Assembly (NCBI RefSeq): GCF_014636495.1
Contig: NZ_BMEM01000001.1
Span: 604,195-668,194, forward strand
Source: Ornithinimicrobium tianjinense
GTDB taxonomy: Bacteria > Actinomycetota > Actinomycetes > Actinomycetales > Dermatophilaceae
Length of the DNA: 64,000 bases
Direction: 5' to 3'
In this document: one piece after another, positions 23,786 to 33,390 of the stretch
Position numbering within the stretch: the stretch's first letter is position 1
How the letters are laid out: the number at the start of each line of letters is the position of its first letter
Notes under the pieces: generated by a model
The model's database searches: none
What the model was told of the DNA's origin: nothing
What the model saw: the letters and a program-made list of their open reading frames with translations, nothing else
Position numbers and translations under genes: made by a program

Positions 23786-24061
23786 GCCGCCGCTGTCCAG
23801 AGCGGCGAGGCCCAGCTGCGGGTGCGCTGGCTGGCCGACCCGGACGACCGGGCGTTCGTCTCCGGCATCGTGGACCAGGCCGTGACGACCGTCCTCGCGT
23901 CGGTCCTGGCGGTCTCCGGCGTGCTCGTCCTCGTCTCCGACGGCGGCGCCGCGCTCGAGGAGCCCGTCGGCCCCGCGGTGATCCTGGGCGGGACCCTCTT
24001 CCTCTTCGGCTTCGTGCTCGCGGCGCGGGCCCTGGCGGTCGTCTTCCGGCGTCGCGACTGA
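23786..24061 (+). pseudogene. ABC1/UbiB-kinase remnant (C-terminal membrane tail only)
   Basis: About 90 codons read VRWLADPDDRAFVSGIVDQAV followed by two hydrophobic segments and a final LAARALAVVFRRRD. This resembles the C-terminal two-helix tail of ABC1/AarF/UbiB kinases. The kinase domain is absent. A GTG at 23822 could in theory start a 79-aa membrane peptide, but no ribosome binding site is seen. The junction with the TetR tail suggests one deletion removed the 5' halves of two divergent genes. Confidence 0.6.
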
Positions 24062-24111
24062 GGCGATCGGCACCTATGCTGGGTGGCCGCCCACGCCCCA
24101 GGAGGTCAGGT

Positions 24112-24498
24112 ATGCCGCACGCGCTCCGCGTCGCCGCGCTGCCGCGACTCCTCCTCGTCGTGCTCCTCGCCCTGGGCATCCTGGCGATGCACCACGTCGC
24201 TGCCCCCGCCCAGGTGCACAGCGCGTCCGCCGACGGGCACGCCATACACGCACTGGAGCAGCCGGTCGACCACGAGCGCGGTGAGCACGAGGACGGCGGC
24301 CACCACGGCTGGATCGGTCTGTGCCTCGCCGTGGTCGGCACCGGACTGGTGGTGCTGCTGATGGCGGGTCACCTGCGCCCGCGTCCCGGCCGCGCCGGAG
24401 GCCGAGGTCGGCTCGCCCGGCACCTGGGCCGGCTGCACCGGCACCGCCGCCCGCCGCCCACTCCCTCGCTCCTCGCCCTCTGCGTGATGCGGACCTAG
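24112..24498 (+). CDS. His-rich small membrane protein (DUF6153-like)
   Basis: A 128-aa protein: N-terminal hydrophobic segment (residues ~9-30), a His/Asp/Glu-rich external loop (HALEQPVDHERGEHEDGGHH), a second membrane helix (~68-86) and a basic Arg/His-rich C-terminus. GGAGGTCAGGT precedes the ATG. Proteins of this layout commonly neighbour DUF305 lipoproteins, as here (68 bp downstream), and the His-rich loop suggests metal contact, perhaps copper. TATGCT at 24075 may be the -10 for the pair. Function unknown. Confidence 0.7.
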   Translation: MPHALRVAALPRLLLVVLLALGILAMHHVAAPAQVHSASADGHAIHALEQPVDHERGEHEDGGHHGWIGLCLAVVGTGLVVLLMAGHLRPRPGRAGGRGRLARHLGRLHRHRRPPPTPSLLALCVMRT

Positions 24499-24566
24499 GA
24501 AGCGCCCCGGGCGGCTCCGGCCGCCGCGCCTCTTCCTCTTTCCCCACCACCCGAAGGATCACCGAC

Positions 24567-25211
24567 ATGAACGCACGACGCCTCACCCTGCCCACCATCA
24601 CCCTGCCCACCCTCACCCTCGCCACCCTCCTGATCGCCGGGTGCGCGACCGAGACCGACGGCCACGACGCCGGTCATCCGGAGAGCTCCTCCGCCCCGAC
24701 CTCGGCGGGGACGACCTCGACCGCGACCGAGGACGCCGGCGCCGAGGCGCACAACGACGCCGACGTGGCGTTCGCCCAGGGCATGGTCCCGCACCACGCC
24801 CAGGCGGTGGAGATGGCCGACCTCGTGCTCGCGCACGACGGCTCCACGCTCACGGACCTCGCCGAGCAGGTCAAGGCCGCGCAGCAGCCGGAGATCGACC
24901 AGCTGACCGAGTGGCTCACCGCCTGGGGCGAGGAGGTGCCGGAGGGCGGCGGCGAGCACGCCGCCCACGGCTCCGAGGGCATGATGAGCGCCGAGGACAT
25001 GGCGTCGCTCGAGGCGGCTCAGGGCGAGGAGTTCGACCTGATGTGGCTGGAGATGATGATCGAGCACCACGAGGGCGCGATCGCCATGGCCCAGGACGAG
25101 GTCGACGCGGGCGAGCACCCTGACGCCGTCGCCATGGCCGAGCAGATCGTCAGCACCCAGGAGGCCGAGGTCGAGGCGATGCGGGGGATGATCGCCGACC
25201 TCGAGGGCTGA
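24567..25211 (+). CDS. DUF305 lipoprotein
   Basis: A 214-aa exported protein. The signal peptide ends in lipobox LIAGC (Cys near residue 26), followed by a Ser/Thr/Ala linker and a four-helix ferritin-like DUF305 domain with two metal-type motifs, [16 protein letters not shown] and [17 protein letters not shown], plus Met-rich turns ([10 protein letters not shown]). DUF305 proteins are often linked to copper handling in actinobacteria; no substrate is proven. GAAGGA lies about 10 nt before the ATG. Probably co-transcribed with the His-rich membrane protein. Confidence 0.9.
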   Translation: MNARRLTLPTITLPTLTLATLLIAGCATETDGHDAGHPESSSAPTSAGTTSTATEDAGAEAHNDADVAFAQGMVPHHAQAVEMADLVLAHDGSTLTDLAEQVKAAQQPEIDQLTEWLTAWGEEVPEGGGEHAAHGSEGMMSAEDMASLEAAQGEEFDLMWLEMMIEHHEGAIAMAQDEVDAGEHPDAVAMAEQIVSTQEAEVEAMRGMIADLEG

Positions 25212-25261
25212 GCCACCCGCCTCCGGGACGGGCGCGTGCGGTCTGCGGCGCGCCCGTCCCT

Positions 25262-25267
25262 TAGGCT
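25262..25267 (+). promoter_or_regulatory. -10 box of a leaderless biotin operon promoter
   Basis: TAGGCT ends 8 nt before the GTG of bioB; there is no clear ribosome binding site, so a leaderless mRNA is likely. No BirA/BioQ-type palindrome is evident. Confidence 0.5.
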
Positions 25268-25275
25268 CACCGGTC

Positions 25276-26463
25276 GTGACAGCCACCGATGCCTCGTCCG
25301 ACGTCCGCCCCGCCGTGGTCGACCCCGCACACCTCGTGTCGCGCATCGCGGCCGGCCACCGGCTCACCGCCGAGGAGGGACTGGCCGTGCTCGCCACCCC
25401 CGACGCGCTGACCGTGCCCCTCGTCGCCGCCGCCGGCACCCTGCGCCGCCGCGCCTTCGGCCGCACCGTCAAGGTCAACTACCTGGTGAACCTCAAGTCC
25501 GGCCTGTGCCCGGAGGACTGCACCTACTGCTCGCAGCGTCTCGGCTCCACGGCCGACATCCTCAGATACACCTGGCTCTCGCCCGACGAGGCCGTCCACC
25601 AGGCCGCGATGGGCGTGGCCGGGGGTGCCTCCCGGGTCTGCATGGTCTCCGCCGGGCGGGGCCCGACGCACCGCGACGTCGAGCGGGTCGCGGGCATGGT
25701 CGAGCAGCTCAAAGGCGAGCACCCCGACGTCGAGGTGTGCGCCTGCCTGGGTCTGCTCAAGGACGGCCAGGCGGAGCGCCTGCGGCAGGCGGGGGTCGAC
25801 GCCTACAACCACAACCTCAACACCGCCGAGTCGATGTACGCCGACATCTGCTCGACCCACACCTACGCCGACCGCGTCGACACCGTCGGCAAGGCTCGCG
25901 ACGCGGGCCTGTCGCCGTGCTCCGGCCTCATCGTCGGCATGGGGGAGAGCGACGAGCAGGTCGTCGAGGCGGTCCTGGCCCTGCGCGAGCTCGGGTCCGA
26001 CTCCATCCCGGTCAACTTCCTCATGCCCTTCGACGGCACGCCGCTGGCCGGCACCTGGGAGCTGACCCCGCTGCGCTGCCTGCGCATCCTGGCCCTGGTC
26101 CGCCTCGCCTGCCCGGACACCGAGCTGCGGATGGCCGGGGGCCGCGAGATGCACCTGCGCACCCTGCAGCCGCTCGCGCTCGAGGTCGCCAACTCCCTGT
26201 TCCTCGGCGACTACCTCACCAGCGAGGGCCAGGCCGCCTCCGACGACCTGCAGATGATCGCCGACGCCGGTCTCGTCGTGCTCGGCCGCGAGGACGAGGA
26301 CCCGGCCGTCCTCGCCTCGACCCTGCGCGAGGCCGCCGAGCGCGCCGAGGCCGCCCAGCGCGCCGAGCAGCACGCGGTGGAGGAGACCCCCGCCGGCGGC
26401 TGCTGCGGCACCCCGGCGTTGCGCCGCCGCGGCGCCGGGACGGACGCCGCACCGAACGCATGA
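25276..26463 (+). CDS. bioB: Biotin synthase BioB with Cys-containing C-terminal tail
   Basis: A 395-aa radical-SAM enzyme that inserts sulfur into dethiobiotin. The SAM cluster motif CPEDCTYC has Cys78, Cys82 and Cys85. The auxiliary 2Fe-2S ligands of classical BioB also appear present: Cys in SRVCMVSAG, in EVCACLG and in [13 protein letters not shown], and Arg in RMAGGRE. The body ends with [10 protein letters not shown]...DLQMIADAG. About 55 further residues follow, holding [13 protein letters not shown], a CC pair absent from E. coli BioB. GTG start at 25276. The stop overlaps the bioA start (ATGA). Confidence 0.95.
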   Translation: MTATDASSDVRPAVVDPAHLVSRIAAGHRLTAEEGLAVLATPDALTVPLVAAAGTLRRRAFGRTVKVNYLVNLKSGLCPEDCTYCSQRLGSTADILRYTWLSPDEAVHQAAMGVAGGASRVCMVSAGRGPTHRDVERVAGMVEQLKGEHPDVEVCACLGLLKDGQAERLRQAGVDAYNHNLNTAESMYADICSTHTYADRVDTVGKARDAGLSPCSGLIVGMGESDEQVVEAVLALRELGSDSIPVNFLMPFDGTPLAGTWELTPLRCLRILALVRLACPDTELRMAGGREMHLRTLQPLALEVANSLFLGDYLTSEGQAASDDLQMIADAGLVVLGREDEDPAVLASTLREAAERAEAAQRAEQHAVEETPAGGCCGTPALRRRGAGTDAAPNA

Positions 26464-27794
26464 GCCTCCTCGAGCGGGACCGGGGCCTGCTCTGGCACCC
26501 CTACGCCCCCGTCGACGCCGGTGCCCTGTATGCCGTGCGCGCCGCCTCGGGCGTCCGGCTCACCCTCGACGACGGGGCCACCGAGCGTGAGGTCGTCGAC
26601 GGGATGGCCTCGTGGTGGTCCGCCGTGCACGGCTACCGGCACCCGGTGCTGGACGCCGCGGCGCGGGCCCAGCTCGACCGCTTCAGCCACGTGATGTTCG
26701 GCGGCCTCACCCACGAGCCGGCCGTCGAGCTGGCCGAGCGGCTCGTGACGCTCGCCCCGGCCGGCCTCGAGCACGTCTTCCTCGCGGACTCCGGCTCGAT
26801 CAGCGTCGAGGTGGCCCTCAAGATCGTCCTCCAGCACCACGCCGCACGTGGCCGACCGGAGCGGAGCCGGTTCCTGGCCCTGCGCGGGGGATACCACGGG
26901 GACACCTTCGCGACGATGAGCGTCTGCGACCCGGTGGACGGGATGCACGCAGCCTTCTCCGGCATGACCGCCGATCACGTCTTCGCACCGCGACCACCGG
27001 CCGCCCGCCTGCTGGCAGACGGGTCGTGGCAGGTCGACGAGGACGACCAGGCCGCCTGGGAACGGCATACCCGGGACGTCGTCGCCGCCCACGCACGCGA
27101 GCTGGCGGGCATCGTCGCCGAGCCCGTCCTCCAGGGCGCCGGAGGCATGCACGTCTACCACCCGCGCTGCCTCACGGTGCTGCGCGAGCTCGCCGACGAG
27201 CACGACCTGCTCCTCGTCCTCGACGAGATCGCGACGGGCCTGGGCCGCACCGGCCGCTTCCTGGCCACCGAGCACGCGGGCGTCGTCCCCGACCTGCTGT
27301 GCGTGGGCAAGGCGCTGACCGGCGGCTACCTCACGCTGGCTGCGGTCCTGTGCAGCGCGCGCGTCGCGGAGGTGGTCGGCTCGGGCGGGCACGGTATGCC
27401 GCGTGCCCTCCTCCACGGTCCGACGTTCATGGGCAACCCGCTGGCCTGCGCCGTCGCGGCGTCCTCGCTCGGCCTGCTCACCGCGGACGGCGGGGACGGG
27501 CCGGCCTGGCGCGCCCAGGTTGCCGGGCTGCAGGGCCACCTCCAGGCCGGCCTCCAGCCCGCCTCGGACCTGACGTCCGTGCGGGACGTGCGGGTGCTCG
27601 GCGGGGTCGGCGTCGTCCAGCTCGACGGCCCGGTCCGCGTGGCCGAGGTGACGCGGGCCGTCGTCCGCCGCGGCGCCTGGGTGCGGCCGTTCCGCGACCT
27701 CGTCTACGTCATGCCGCCCTACGTCTGCGGCGCCGCCGACGTCGCGGAGCTCACGGCCGCGGTCGTGGGCGGGGTGGAGGAGGTCCATGGCTGA
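26460..27794 (+). CDS. bioA: Adenosylmethionine-8-amino-7-oxononanoate aminotransferase BioA
   Basis: A 444-aa class III PLP aminotransferase that converts KAPA to DAPA using SAM as amino donor. Features: N-terminal [26 protein letters not shown], the PLP-binding region [16 protein letters not shown] and the Schiff-base Lys in [34 protein letters not shown] is a BioA marker. It is coupled to bioB by ATGA and overlaps bioF by 8 nt. Confidence 0.95.
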   Translation: MSLLERDRGLLWHPYAPVDAGALYAVRAASGVRLTLDDGATEREVVDGMASWWSAVHGYRHPVLDAAARAQLDRFSHVMFGGLTHEPAVELAERLVTLAPAGLEHVFLADSGSISVEVALKIVLQHHAARGRPERSRFLALRGGYHGDTFATMSVCDPVDGMHAAFSGMTADHVFAPRPPAARLLADGSWQVDEDDQAAWERHTRDVVAAHARELAGIVAEPVLQGAGGMHVYHPRCLTVLRELADEHDLLLVLDEIATGLGRTGRFLATEHAGVVPDLLCVGKALTGGYLTLAAVLCSARVAEVVGSGGHGMPRALLHGPTFMGNPLACAVAASSLGLLTADGGDGPAWRAQVAGLQGHLQAGLQPASDLTSVRDVRVLGGVGVVQLDGPVRVAEVTRAVVRRGAWVRPFRDLVYVMPPYVCGAADVAELTAAVVGGVEEVHG

Positions 27795-28953
27795 GCAGGC
27801 GGCCGGGGTCTGGGGCGCCTGGCTCGCCGAGCGGGCGCGGGTGCGCCACCGTCGCGGCCTGGAGCGCGCCGCCCGGGGGCTGCCGGAGGGCGCCCTGGAC
27901 CTCGCCTCGAACGACTACCTGGGGCTCTCCCGTCACCCCGCGGTCGTGTCCGCGGCCGCCGAGGCGGCCCGGCTGCACGGCGCGGGCGCCGGCGCGAGCC
28001 GCGTCGTGACCGGGACCCACCCGGTCCACGAGCAGCTCGAGGCGCGCCTGTGCGCCTACACCGGTCGGCGCTCCGCGCTCGTGCTCTCCAGCGGGTATGC
28101 CGCGAACCTGGGCCTCCTCGGCGCGCTCGCCGCCCCGGGGACGCACCTGGTCATGGACGCCCACTGCCACGCCAGCCTTGTCGACGGGGCGCGGCTGGGC
28201 CGGGCCGAGGTCACGGTCGTCGACCACGGCAGCGTCCAGGCGGTCGCTGCCGCCCTGCAGTCACGCGTCGCCCCGCGCACCGCCGTGGTCGTGGAGTCCG
28301 TCTACTCGGTCCTCGGCGACGCGGCCCCGCTCGCGGAGCTGGCCACCCTCTGCGCCGGCCGGGGCGCGCTCCTCGTCGTCGACGAGGCCCACACGCTGGC
28401 CGCGACGCCAGGAGGCTGCGCGGTGGCGGCCGCCGGGCTCGCCGACGCCGGCCACGTCGTCGTGACCGCGACCCTGTCGAAGGCGCTCGGCTCCCAGGGC
28501 GGTGCCGTCCTGCTCGGCGGGGCCGGGGCCGACGCGCTGCGCGAGCACCTGGTCAACACCTCGCGCACCTTCCTCTTCGACACCGGGCTCGGACCGCCCG
28601 CGGCCGGGGCAGCCCTGGCCGCCCTGGGCCTGGCGGACGAGGACCGCATCGCGCGCCTGGTGGCCCGCTCCGCCCAGGTCCACGACACGCTCGCGGCCCA
28701 CCCCTTCACCTCCGCACGGGTGGAGCGTGGCAGGGGCGCCGTCCACTCGGTGCGGATGGACTCCCCGGAGCGCGCGGCCGAGGCCGCGGGACGTCTGGGC
28801 GAGGCGGGGGTCGCTGTCGGCTGCTTCCGCCCGCCGAGCGTGCCGGACGGCGTCTCCCGGCTGCGGGTCACGGCGCACGCCGACCACGACGCCGACGTGC
28901 TCGACCACGCCCTGCACCAGATCGCCACGACCGTCGCGGAGGTGCACGCGTGA
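27787..28953 (+). CDS. bioF: 8-amino-7-oxononanoate synthase BioF
   Basis: A 388-aa alpha-oxoamine synthase that condenses pimeloyl-ACP or pimeloyl-CoA with alanine to KAPA. Motifs: LDLASNDYLGLSRHP, GAGASRVVTGTHPVHEQLE, VVDEAHTLAATP and the PLP Lys in TATLSKALGSQGGAVL. Length is normal. The ATG lies 8 nt inside the end of bioA and the stop overlaps the P450 start (GTGA), so translation is coupled through the operon. Confidence 0.95.
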   Translation: MAEQAAGVWGAWLAERARVRHRRGLERAARGLPEGALDLASNDYLGLSRHPAVVSAAAEAARLHGAGAGASRVVTGTHPVHEQLEARLCAYTGRRSALVLSSGYAANLGLLGALAAPGTHLVMDAHCHASLVDGARLGRAEVTVVDHGSVQAVAAALQSRVAPRTAVVVESVYSVLGDAAPLAELATLCAGRGALLVVDEAHTLAATPGGCAVAAAGLADAGHVVVTATLSKALGSQGGAVLLGGAGADALREHLVNTSRTFLFDTGLGPPAAGAALAALGLADEDRIARLVARSAQVHDTLAAHPFTSARVERGRGAVHSVRMDSPERAAEAAGRLGEAGVAVGCFRPPSVPDGVSRLRVTAHADHDADVLDHALHQIATTVAEVHA

Positions 28954-30098
28954 GCGGCTGCCCGGTCACCCGCGGCGCGCCCCTCGCGCACGAGCTGCGC
29001 ACGCCAGGCGTCTACCCCGACGCGGTGCGGCGGCGCTACCGCGCCGTCGAGGACCCCGCCGAGGTCCGCGAGGTCCTCCGTCGCGCGGACGACTTCGCGC
29101 CCACCAACGCGCTCTCGTATGCCGTCCCGCTCACCCCGGACTCCCTCCGCGCGCTCGCCCGGGTCGGCTTCGCCCTGCCGCCGGTGCTCGCGAGCGCGAC
29201 AGGTCCGGCGCACCTGGCGGTGCGACGCGTCGTGGCCGGGTGCTTCAGCCCCGCGCGCGTGAGGGCCCAGGAGCCGACCGTGCGCACCCTGACCCGGGCG
29301 GCCTGCGACCGCGTGCGTGGCCCCCTCGCGGCAGGCGCGACGGTCGACCTGGCGACCGAGGTCGCGGCGCACGTGCCGCCCACGATCATGGAACGGCTGA
29401 CCGGGGTCGGGGCGCCGCCGCGGGACCGACTGACCGCTTGGGGGCGCCGCTCGCTCGAGCTCTTCTGGGGCTGGCCGGACGCGGAGCGGCAGCTGGTGCT
29501 CGCGCGCAGCGCCGCCGACTTCTACGTGTGGCTGAGGGAGGCCGTGTCCGATGCCGCTGCGGCCGAGGACGGCAACCTTGTCGCCGCTCTCGCCGAGGCT
29601 GGGGTGGAGCAGCGACAGATCCGCTCGCTCGCCTACTTCCTCACCATCGCCGGCCAGGAGACGACGACGATGCTCCTGCAGACCGTGCTCGCCACGGCGC
29701 TCCACCAGGGCGCGTGGGAGGCGGCCGGTCGCAGCGAGAGAGCCGCCGGCGAGGTGGTCCGCGACGTGCTCGCGACGGCGTCCTCGGTCCCGACCTGGCG
29801 GCGTGAGGTCGTCGCCGACACCGAGGTCGGCGGTCGGGCCTACGCCGCCGGCGAGGAGCTCGTCCTGCATCTCTCGGGGGTCGGGCTGGCGGGCGATCCT
29901 GGCCTGGCGTTCGGGCACGGGGTGCACCGCTGCCTCGGCGCGGGGCTCGCCGAGCGGGAGGCACAGCTGGTCCTGCACGAGACTGCCCGCGCGCTCCCCG
30001 ACCTGCAGCCGGCGGAGGCCGAGCTCTCCTGGTCCCACCTGCTGTCCTTCCAGCACGTCGACCGGGTGCTGGCCCGGAGCCCGCGAGGTATGCCGTGA
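28950..30098 (+). CDS. Cytochrome P450 in the biotin operon, with a shortened meander (possible BioI-like pimelate supplier)
   Basis: A 382-aa soluble P450. C-helix HLAVRR (H88-R92), I-helix AGQETT (234-239), K-helix EVVR (268-271) and heme loop [10 protein letters not shown] with Cys328 are all present. Between the K-helix sheet ([10 protein letters not shown]) and the heme loop the usual ANRDP-x-x-F-x-x-P-x-x-F-x-x-x-R meander of ~20 residues is missing, leaving only [10 protein letters not shown]. The GTG start overlaps the bioF stop and the stop overlaps the bioD start. Position alone suggests a BioI-type role, cleaving fatty acyl chains to pimeloyl units, because no bioC, bioH or bioW lies here. 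The shortened meander leaves activity uncertain. Confidence 0.88.
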   Translation: MSGCPVTRGAPLAHELRTPGVYPDAVRRRYRAVEDPAEVREVLRRADDFAPTNALSYAVPLTPDSLRALARVGFALPPVLASATGPAHLAVRRVVAGCFSPARVRAQEPTVRTLTRAACDRVRGPLAAGATVDLATEVAAHVPPTIMERLTGVGAPPRDRLTAWGRRSLELFWGWPDAERQLVLARSAADFYVWLREAVSDAAAAEDGNLVAALAEAGVEQRQIRSLAYFLTIAGQETTTMLLQTVLATALHQGAWEAAGRSERAAGEVVRDVLATASSVPTWRREVVADTEVGGRAYAAGEELVLHLSGVGLAGDPGLAFGHGVHRCLGAGLAEREAQLVLHETARALPDLQPAEAELSWSHLLSFQHVDRVLARSPRGMP

Positions 30099-30859
30099 CC
30101 CTCGTCCTCTGCGTGACGGGCACCGACACCGATGTCGGCAAGACCGTCGTCACCGCTGCCCTCGTCGCCGCCCTGCGGGCGCACGGACGCTCGGTCGCGG
30201 TCTACAAGCCGACCCAGACCGGGGTCAGTGCGGCCGGCGAGGGTGACGTCGACACGGTGGCGCGACTGCTCGGGCTGCGTGTCCTGCGGCACCGCCCCTC
30301 TGGCGTGGCCGGCCCCCCGGGGGAGGACGAGCTGCTGGTCGCCGAGGGCGTGCGACTGGGCCCGCCCATGGCGCCGGTGGACGCGGCGCTGCTCGAGGGT
30401 GGCCAGTCGGCGGCCAGCGCCCTGCCCACCCTGGCTCAGCACGTCGCGCGGGTCGGGCAGCTGAGCGCTCTCGTCGACGTGGTCGTCGTGGAGGGGGCGG
30501 GCGGGCTGCTCGTTGACCTGACGGTCGCCGGGGAGACGGTCGCCGACCTGGCCGTTGCGCTGGGCGCCCGGCTGGTGGTGGTGACGCGGCCGGCGCTCGG
30601 CACGCTCAACCACACGGCCCTCACGCTCGAGGCCGCGCTGCGGCGAGGACTCACCGACGGGGCGCTCGTGCTCGGCTCCTGGCCCCCCGATCCGGGTCCG
30701 CTGCACCATGCCAACCTCACCAGGCTCGCGGAGCTGGCCACCCGGAGCGGCTACGCCTGGGCCTACGGCCTCCAGGAGGGGCTGGGTGGGCGGGGCCCCG
30801 CCGCTCTCCAGGCGGCTGCCGTGCAGCTGGCCCACGTGGTCGCGGGCCAGCGTGCCTAG
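30095..30859 (+). CDS. bioD: Dethiobiotin synthetase BioD
   Basis: A 254-aa ATP-dependent carboxylase-fold enzyme that closes the ureido ring of dethiobiotin. The P-loop [15 protein letters not shown] is at residues ~7-21; YKPTQTGV and [14 protein letters not shown] are further BioD signatures. The GTG start overlaps the P450 stop. It ends 4 bp before the stop of the convergent helicase gene, with no room for a separate terminator. Confidence 0.95.
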   Translation: MTLVLCVTGTDTDVGKTVVTAALVAALRAHGRSVAVYKPTQTGVSAAGEGDVDTVARLLGLRVLRHRPSGVAGPPGEDELLVAEGVRLGPPMAPVDAALLEGGQSAASALPTLAQHVARVGQLSALVDVVVVEGAGGLLVDLTVAGETVADLAVALGARLVVVTRPALGTLNHTALTLEAALRRGLTDGALVLGSWPPDPGPLHHANLTRLAELATRSGYAWAYGLQEGLGGRGPAALQAAAVQLAHVVAGQRA

Positions 30860-30863
30860 GCCG

Positions 30864-32405
30864 TCAGCGGCCGCCTGAGCGGCGCGAGCGACCACCGTCC
30901 GAGGAGGTGGAGAAGGCCACGACCGAGCCGCCGCGGGACGACGTGCGGCTGCCGCCCTGGCGCTGGCCGCCGGATCCGGAGCGTCGCTGGCCCTGACCGG
31001 TGCCCTGGCCCTGACCACGACCACCCTGGCCCTGACCCTGGCCCTGACCCTGGCGACGACCGCCCTGGCCCTGCCCACGGCCACCCTGGCCCTGGCCCTG
31101 GCCCTGGCCCTGGCCCTGGCCCTGGCCCTGGCCCTGGCCCTGGCGACGACCGCCCTGGCCCTGGCCGCGACCCCGCCCGGAGCCCTGGCCCTGCTGCTGC
31201 ACCGGCTCGGCCGGCGCGAAGCCGCCCGGCACGAGGGTGCGCTCGCCGGGGGCGAGCTCGGTCAGCACGGGGTGCGAGCGGTGCGCCTTGGTCACGGTGG
31301 GCGAGACGCCGGCGGCCTTGGTCAGCGCCCGCACCTCGCGCACCTGGTCGTCGGTCATGAGCGTCACGACCGTGCCGCTGGCACCGGCGCGGGCCGTGCG
31401 GCCCGAGCGGTGCAGGTAGGCCTTGTGCTCGACCGGCGGGTCGGCGTGGACGACGAGCGCGACGTCGTCGACGTGGATGCCGCGTGCGGCGATGTCCGTC
31501 GCCACGAGCGTGGTCGCGGCGCCGTTCTGGAAGGCGTCGAGGTTGCGCACGCGCGCGTTCTGACCCAGGTTGCCGTGCAGCTCGACCGCGGTCACGCCGG
31601 CGGCATTCAGCTGCTTGGTGAGCTTCTTGGCGCCGTACTTCGTCCGCGTGAACACCACGGTCCGCCCGGGCGCCGAGCCCAGGTCTGCCAGCACCGGCAG
31701 CCGGTCGGCGGCGTCGATGTGCAGCACGTGGTGGGCCATCGCGGCGACCGGCGACTGCGCCGAGTCGGCGTGGTGGGTCACCGGGTTGCTGAGGTAGCGC
31801 TTGGCGACGACGTCCACGCCCGAGTCCAGCGTCGCCGAGAACAGCATGCGCTGACCGTCGCGGGGCGTGCGGTCGAGCAGGCGCTTGACGACCGGCAGGA
31901 AGCCGAGGTCGGACATGTGGTCGGCCTCGTCGAGCACGGTCACCTCGACGGCGCCGAGATCGGCATACCCCTGCCCGATCAGGTCCTCGAGGCGGCCCGG
32001 GGTGGCGACGAGGACGTCGATGCCCTCCTGGAGGGCGCGCACCTGCGGGTTCTGCCCGACCCCGCCGAAGATCGTCAGCGAGCGCAGGCCTGCCGCGGTG
32101 GCGAGCGGCGCGAGCGACTCCTCGATCTGGCGGGCGAGCTCGCGCGTGGGCGCCAGGATGAGCGCGCGGGGCTTGCGACCACGGCGGCGCGCGGCGCCGG
32201 CGTCGGCCATCAGGCGGGCCACGACGGGCAGGAGGAAGGCGTAGGTCTTGCCCGAGCCGGTGCGGCCGCGGCCGAGCACGTCGCGCCCGGCGAGCGAGTC
32301 GGGCAGCGTGGCCGCCTGGATCGGGGTGGGGGTGGTGATGCCGCGCCCGGAGAGGGCGTCGGTCAGCACTGAGGGCACGCCGAGGCCGGCGAAGCTGGAG
32401 GTCAC
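30864..32405 (-). CDS. DEAD-box RNA helicase (RhlE/CsdA type) with GQ/RGG-rich tail
   Basis: A 513-aa helicase. Motifs in order: Q-motif region with TPTPIQAATLP, motif I GRTGSGKT, Ia PTRELARQ, Ib TPGR, II DEAD, III SAT, IV VVFTRTKYGAKKL, V TLVATDIAARGIHV, VI HRSGRTARAG. The last ~110 residues are almost only Gly, Gln and Arg with repeated GQ pairs, partly encoded by ten copies of a 6-bp repeat. Such tails bind RNA loosely and can promote condensates; the tail will be disordered. The GTG start has GAAGGA 6 nt upstream. Confidence 0.93.
   Translation of the reverse strand: MTSSFAGLGVPSVLTDALSGRGITTPTPIQAATLPDSLAGRDVLGRGRTGSGKTYAFLLPVVARLMADAGAARRRGRKPRALILAPTRELARQIEESLAPLATAAGLRSLTIFGGVGQNPQVRALQEGIDVLVATPGRLEDLIGQGYADLGAVEVTVLDEADHMSDLGFLPVVKRLLDRTPRDGQRMLFSATLDSGVDVVAKRYLSNPVTHHADSAQSPVAAMAHHVLHIDAADRLPVLADLGSAPGRTVVFTRTKYGAKKLTKQLNAAGVTAVELHGNLGQNARVRNLDAFQNGAATTLVATDIAARGIHVDDVALVVHADPPVEHKAYLHRSGRTARAGASGTVVTLMTDDQVREVRALTKAAGVSPTVTKAHRSHPVLTELAPGERTLVPGGFAPAEPVQQQGQGSGRGRGQGQGGRRQGQGQGQGQGQGQGQGQGQGGRGQGQGGRRQGQGQGQGQGGRGQGQGTGQGQRRSGSGGQRQGGSRTSSRGGSVVAFSTSSDGGRSRRSGGR
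31084..31143. repeat. CCCTGG hexanucleotide tandem repeat inside the helicase gene
   Basis: Ten exact copies of CCCTGG (minus strand codes Gln-Gly pairs), flanked by degenerate copies from about 31000 to 31190. The unit is two codons, so slippage would change tail length without a frameshift. Confidence 0.9.
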
Positions 32406-32606
32406 GAGAGTCCTTCGGACGGTGGAGGTCCCGCCCGGTGCGCCGGCCCACGGGCCGAGCGACCTGTCGAGCCCGCGGCACAGGTATGCCGTGCACAGGC
32501 TGTCGTGATCAAGCGCCCCGAGGCGAGACGGGAGCGGGGCGCCGTCGTCCAGTCTACCGTGGATCGCCCCGTCGCCCGTCCGCGCGGGCTCGGCCGCGGT
32601 CACAGG

Positions 32607-32612
32607 TAGCCT
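32607..32612 (+). promoter_or_regulatory. -10 box of a leaderless promoter for the hemolysin III gene
   Basis: TAGCCT ends 6 nt before the ATG with no ribosome binding site in between. It lies in the 213-bp divergent gap after the helicase start; nothing else is clear in that gap. Confidence 0.45.
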
Positions 32613-32618
32613 CCTCGC

Positions 32619-33308
32619 ATGATGGAGGCGCAGGGCCAGAGGCTGAGCAGGGACGGCAGCGTGCACGTCACGGACGAGCGGATCAACACGATCTCCCACC
32701 TCGTCGGCGCGTGCCTGGCGCTGCTCGGCTCGGCGGTCCTCATCACCCGCGCGAGCGTGACCGCCGACCCGTGGGCGATCGTCGGCCTGGCCGTCTACTC
32801 GCTCGCGCTGGTGACGCTCTTCGTGGCCAGCACGCTGCACCACGGCATCGACAGCAGCCCCAGGGTCAACGAGGTGCTCCGCACGCTCGACTACACCTCG
32901 GTGTTCGGCCTGATCGCCGGCACGGTCACGCCCCTGGTGCTCGTGCTCTTCCGCAGCCCGTTCGGGTGGGCCGTCTTCGGTGCGGTCTGGGGCATCGCGA
33001 TCCTCGGCATGGTGCTGCGCTCGGTCTGGCGAGAGCTGCCGAAGTACGTCACCAACACCCTCTACATCGCGCTGGGCTGGATGCCGGTCGTGCTGGTCGC
33101 GGGCGGACCCGAGCTGCCGCCGGGCGCGCTCGCGCTCCTGGCCGCCGGAGGACTGGTCTACAGCCTCGGTTTCGTCGTCTACATCGTGGAGCGCCCCAAC
33201 CCGCTCCCGGGGACCTTCGGCTTCCACGAGCTGTGGCACGTGCTCGTGCTCGTGGCCGCGGCGCTGCACCACCTGATGATGCAGCTGTATGTCGTCGGCG
33301 CCGGCTAG
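32619..33308 (+). CDS. Hemolysin III/PAQR-family membrane protein
   Basis: A 229-aa seven-helix membrane protein. PAQR marks are NTISHLVGACLALLG (N-terminal His), ASTLHHG, LDYTSVFGLIAGT (Asp) and the C-terminal FGFHELWHVLVLVAAALHH, which would form the three-His zinc site seen in adiponectin-receptor relatives. Bacterial members (YqfA/hemolysin III) have no settled substrate; membrane-lipid homeostasis is suggested for some. Single-gene unit followed by a bidirectional terminator. Confidence 0.92.
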   Translation: MMEAQGQRLSRDGSVHVTDERINTISHLVGACLALLGSAVLITRASVTADPWAIVGLAVYSLALVTLFVASTLHHGIDSSPRVNEVLRTLDYTSVFGLIAGTVTPLVLVLFRSPFGWAVFGAVWGIAILGMVLRSVWRELPKYVTNTLYIALGWMPVVLVAGGPELPPGALALLAAGGLVYSLGFVVYIVERPNPLPGTFGFHELWHVLVLVAAALHHLMMQLYVVGAG

Positions 33309-33342
33309 GGAGGGTGCCCCACCCCGGTGCCCGGACGCCGAA

Positions 33343-33374
33343 CGGCCCGGCACCGGATGACCGGTGCCGGGCCG
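33343..33374. terminator. Bidirectional terminator between hemolysin III and kgd
   Basis: CGGCCCGGCACCGG and CCGGTGCCGGGCCG form a 14-bp perfect stem around loop ATGA, between two convergent stop codons. Confidence 0.85.
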
Positions 33375-33390
33375 CCCACGTCGGTGAGCC

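Noticed and set aside
23822-24061. A functional 79-aa membrane protein
   Set aside because: It matches only the end of a larger kinase family, has no ribosome binding site and begins at an apparent deletion junction.
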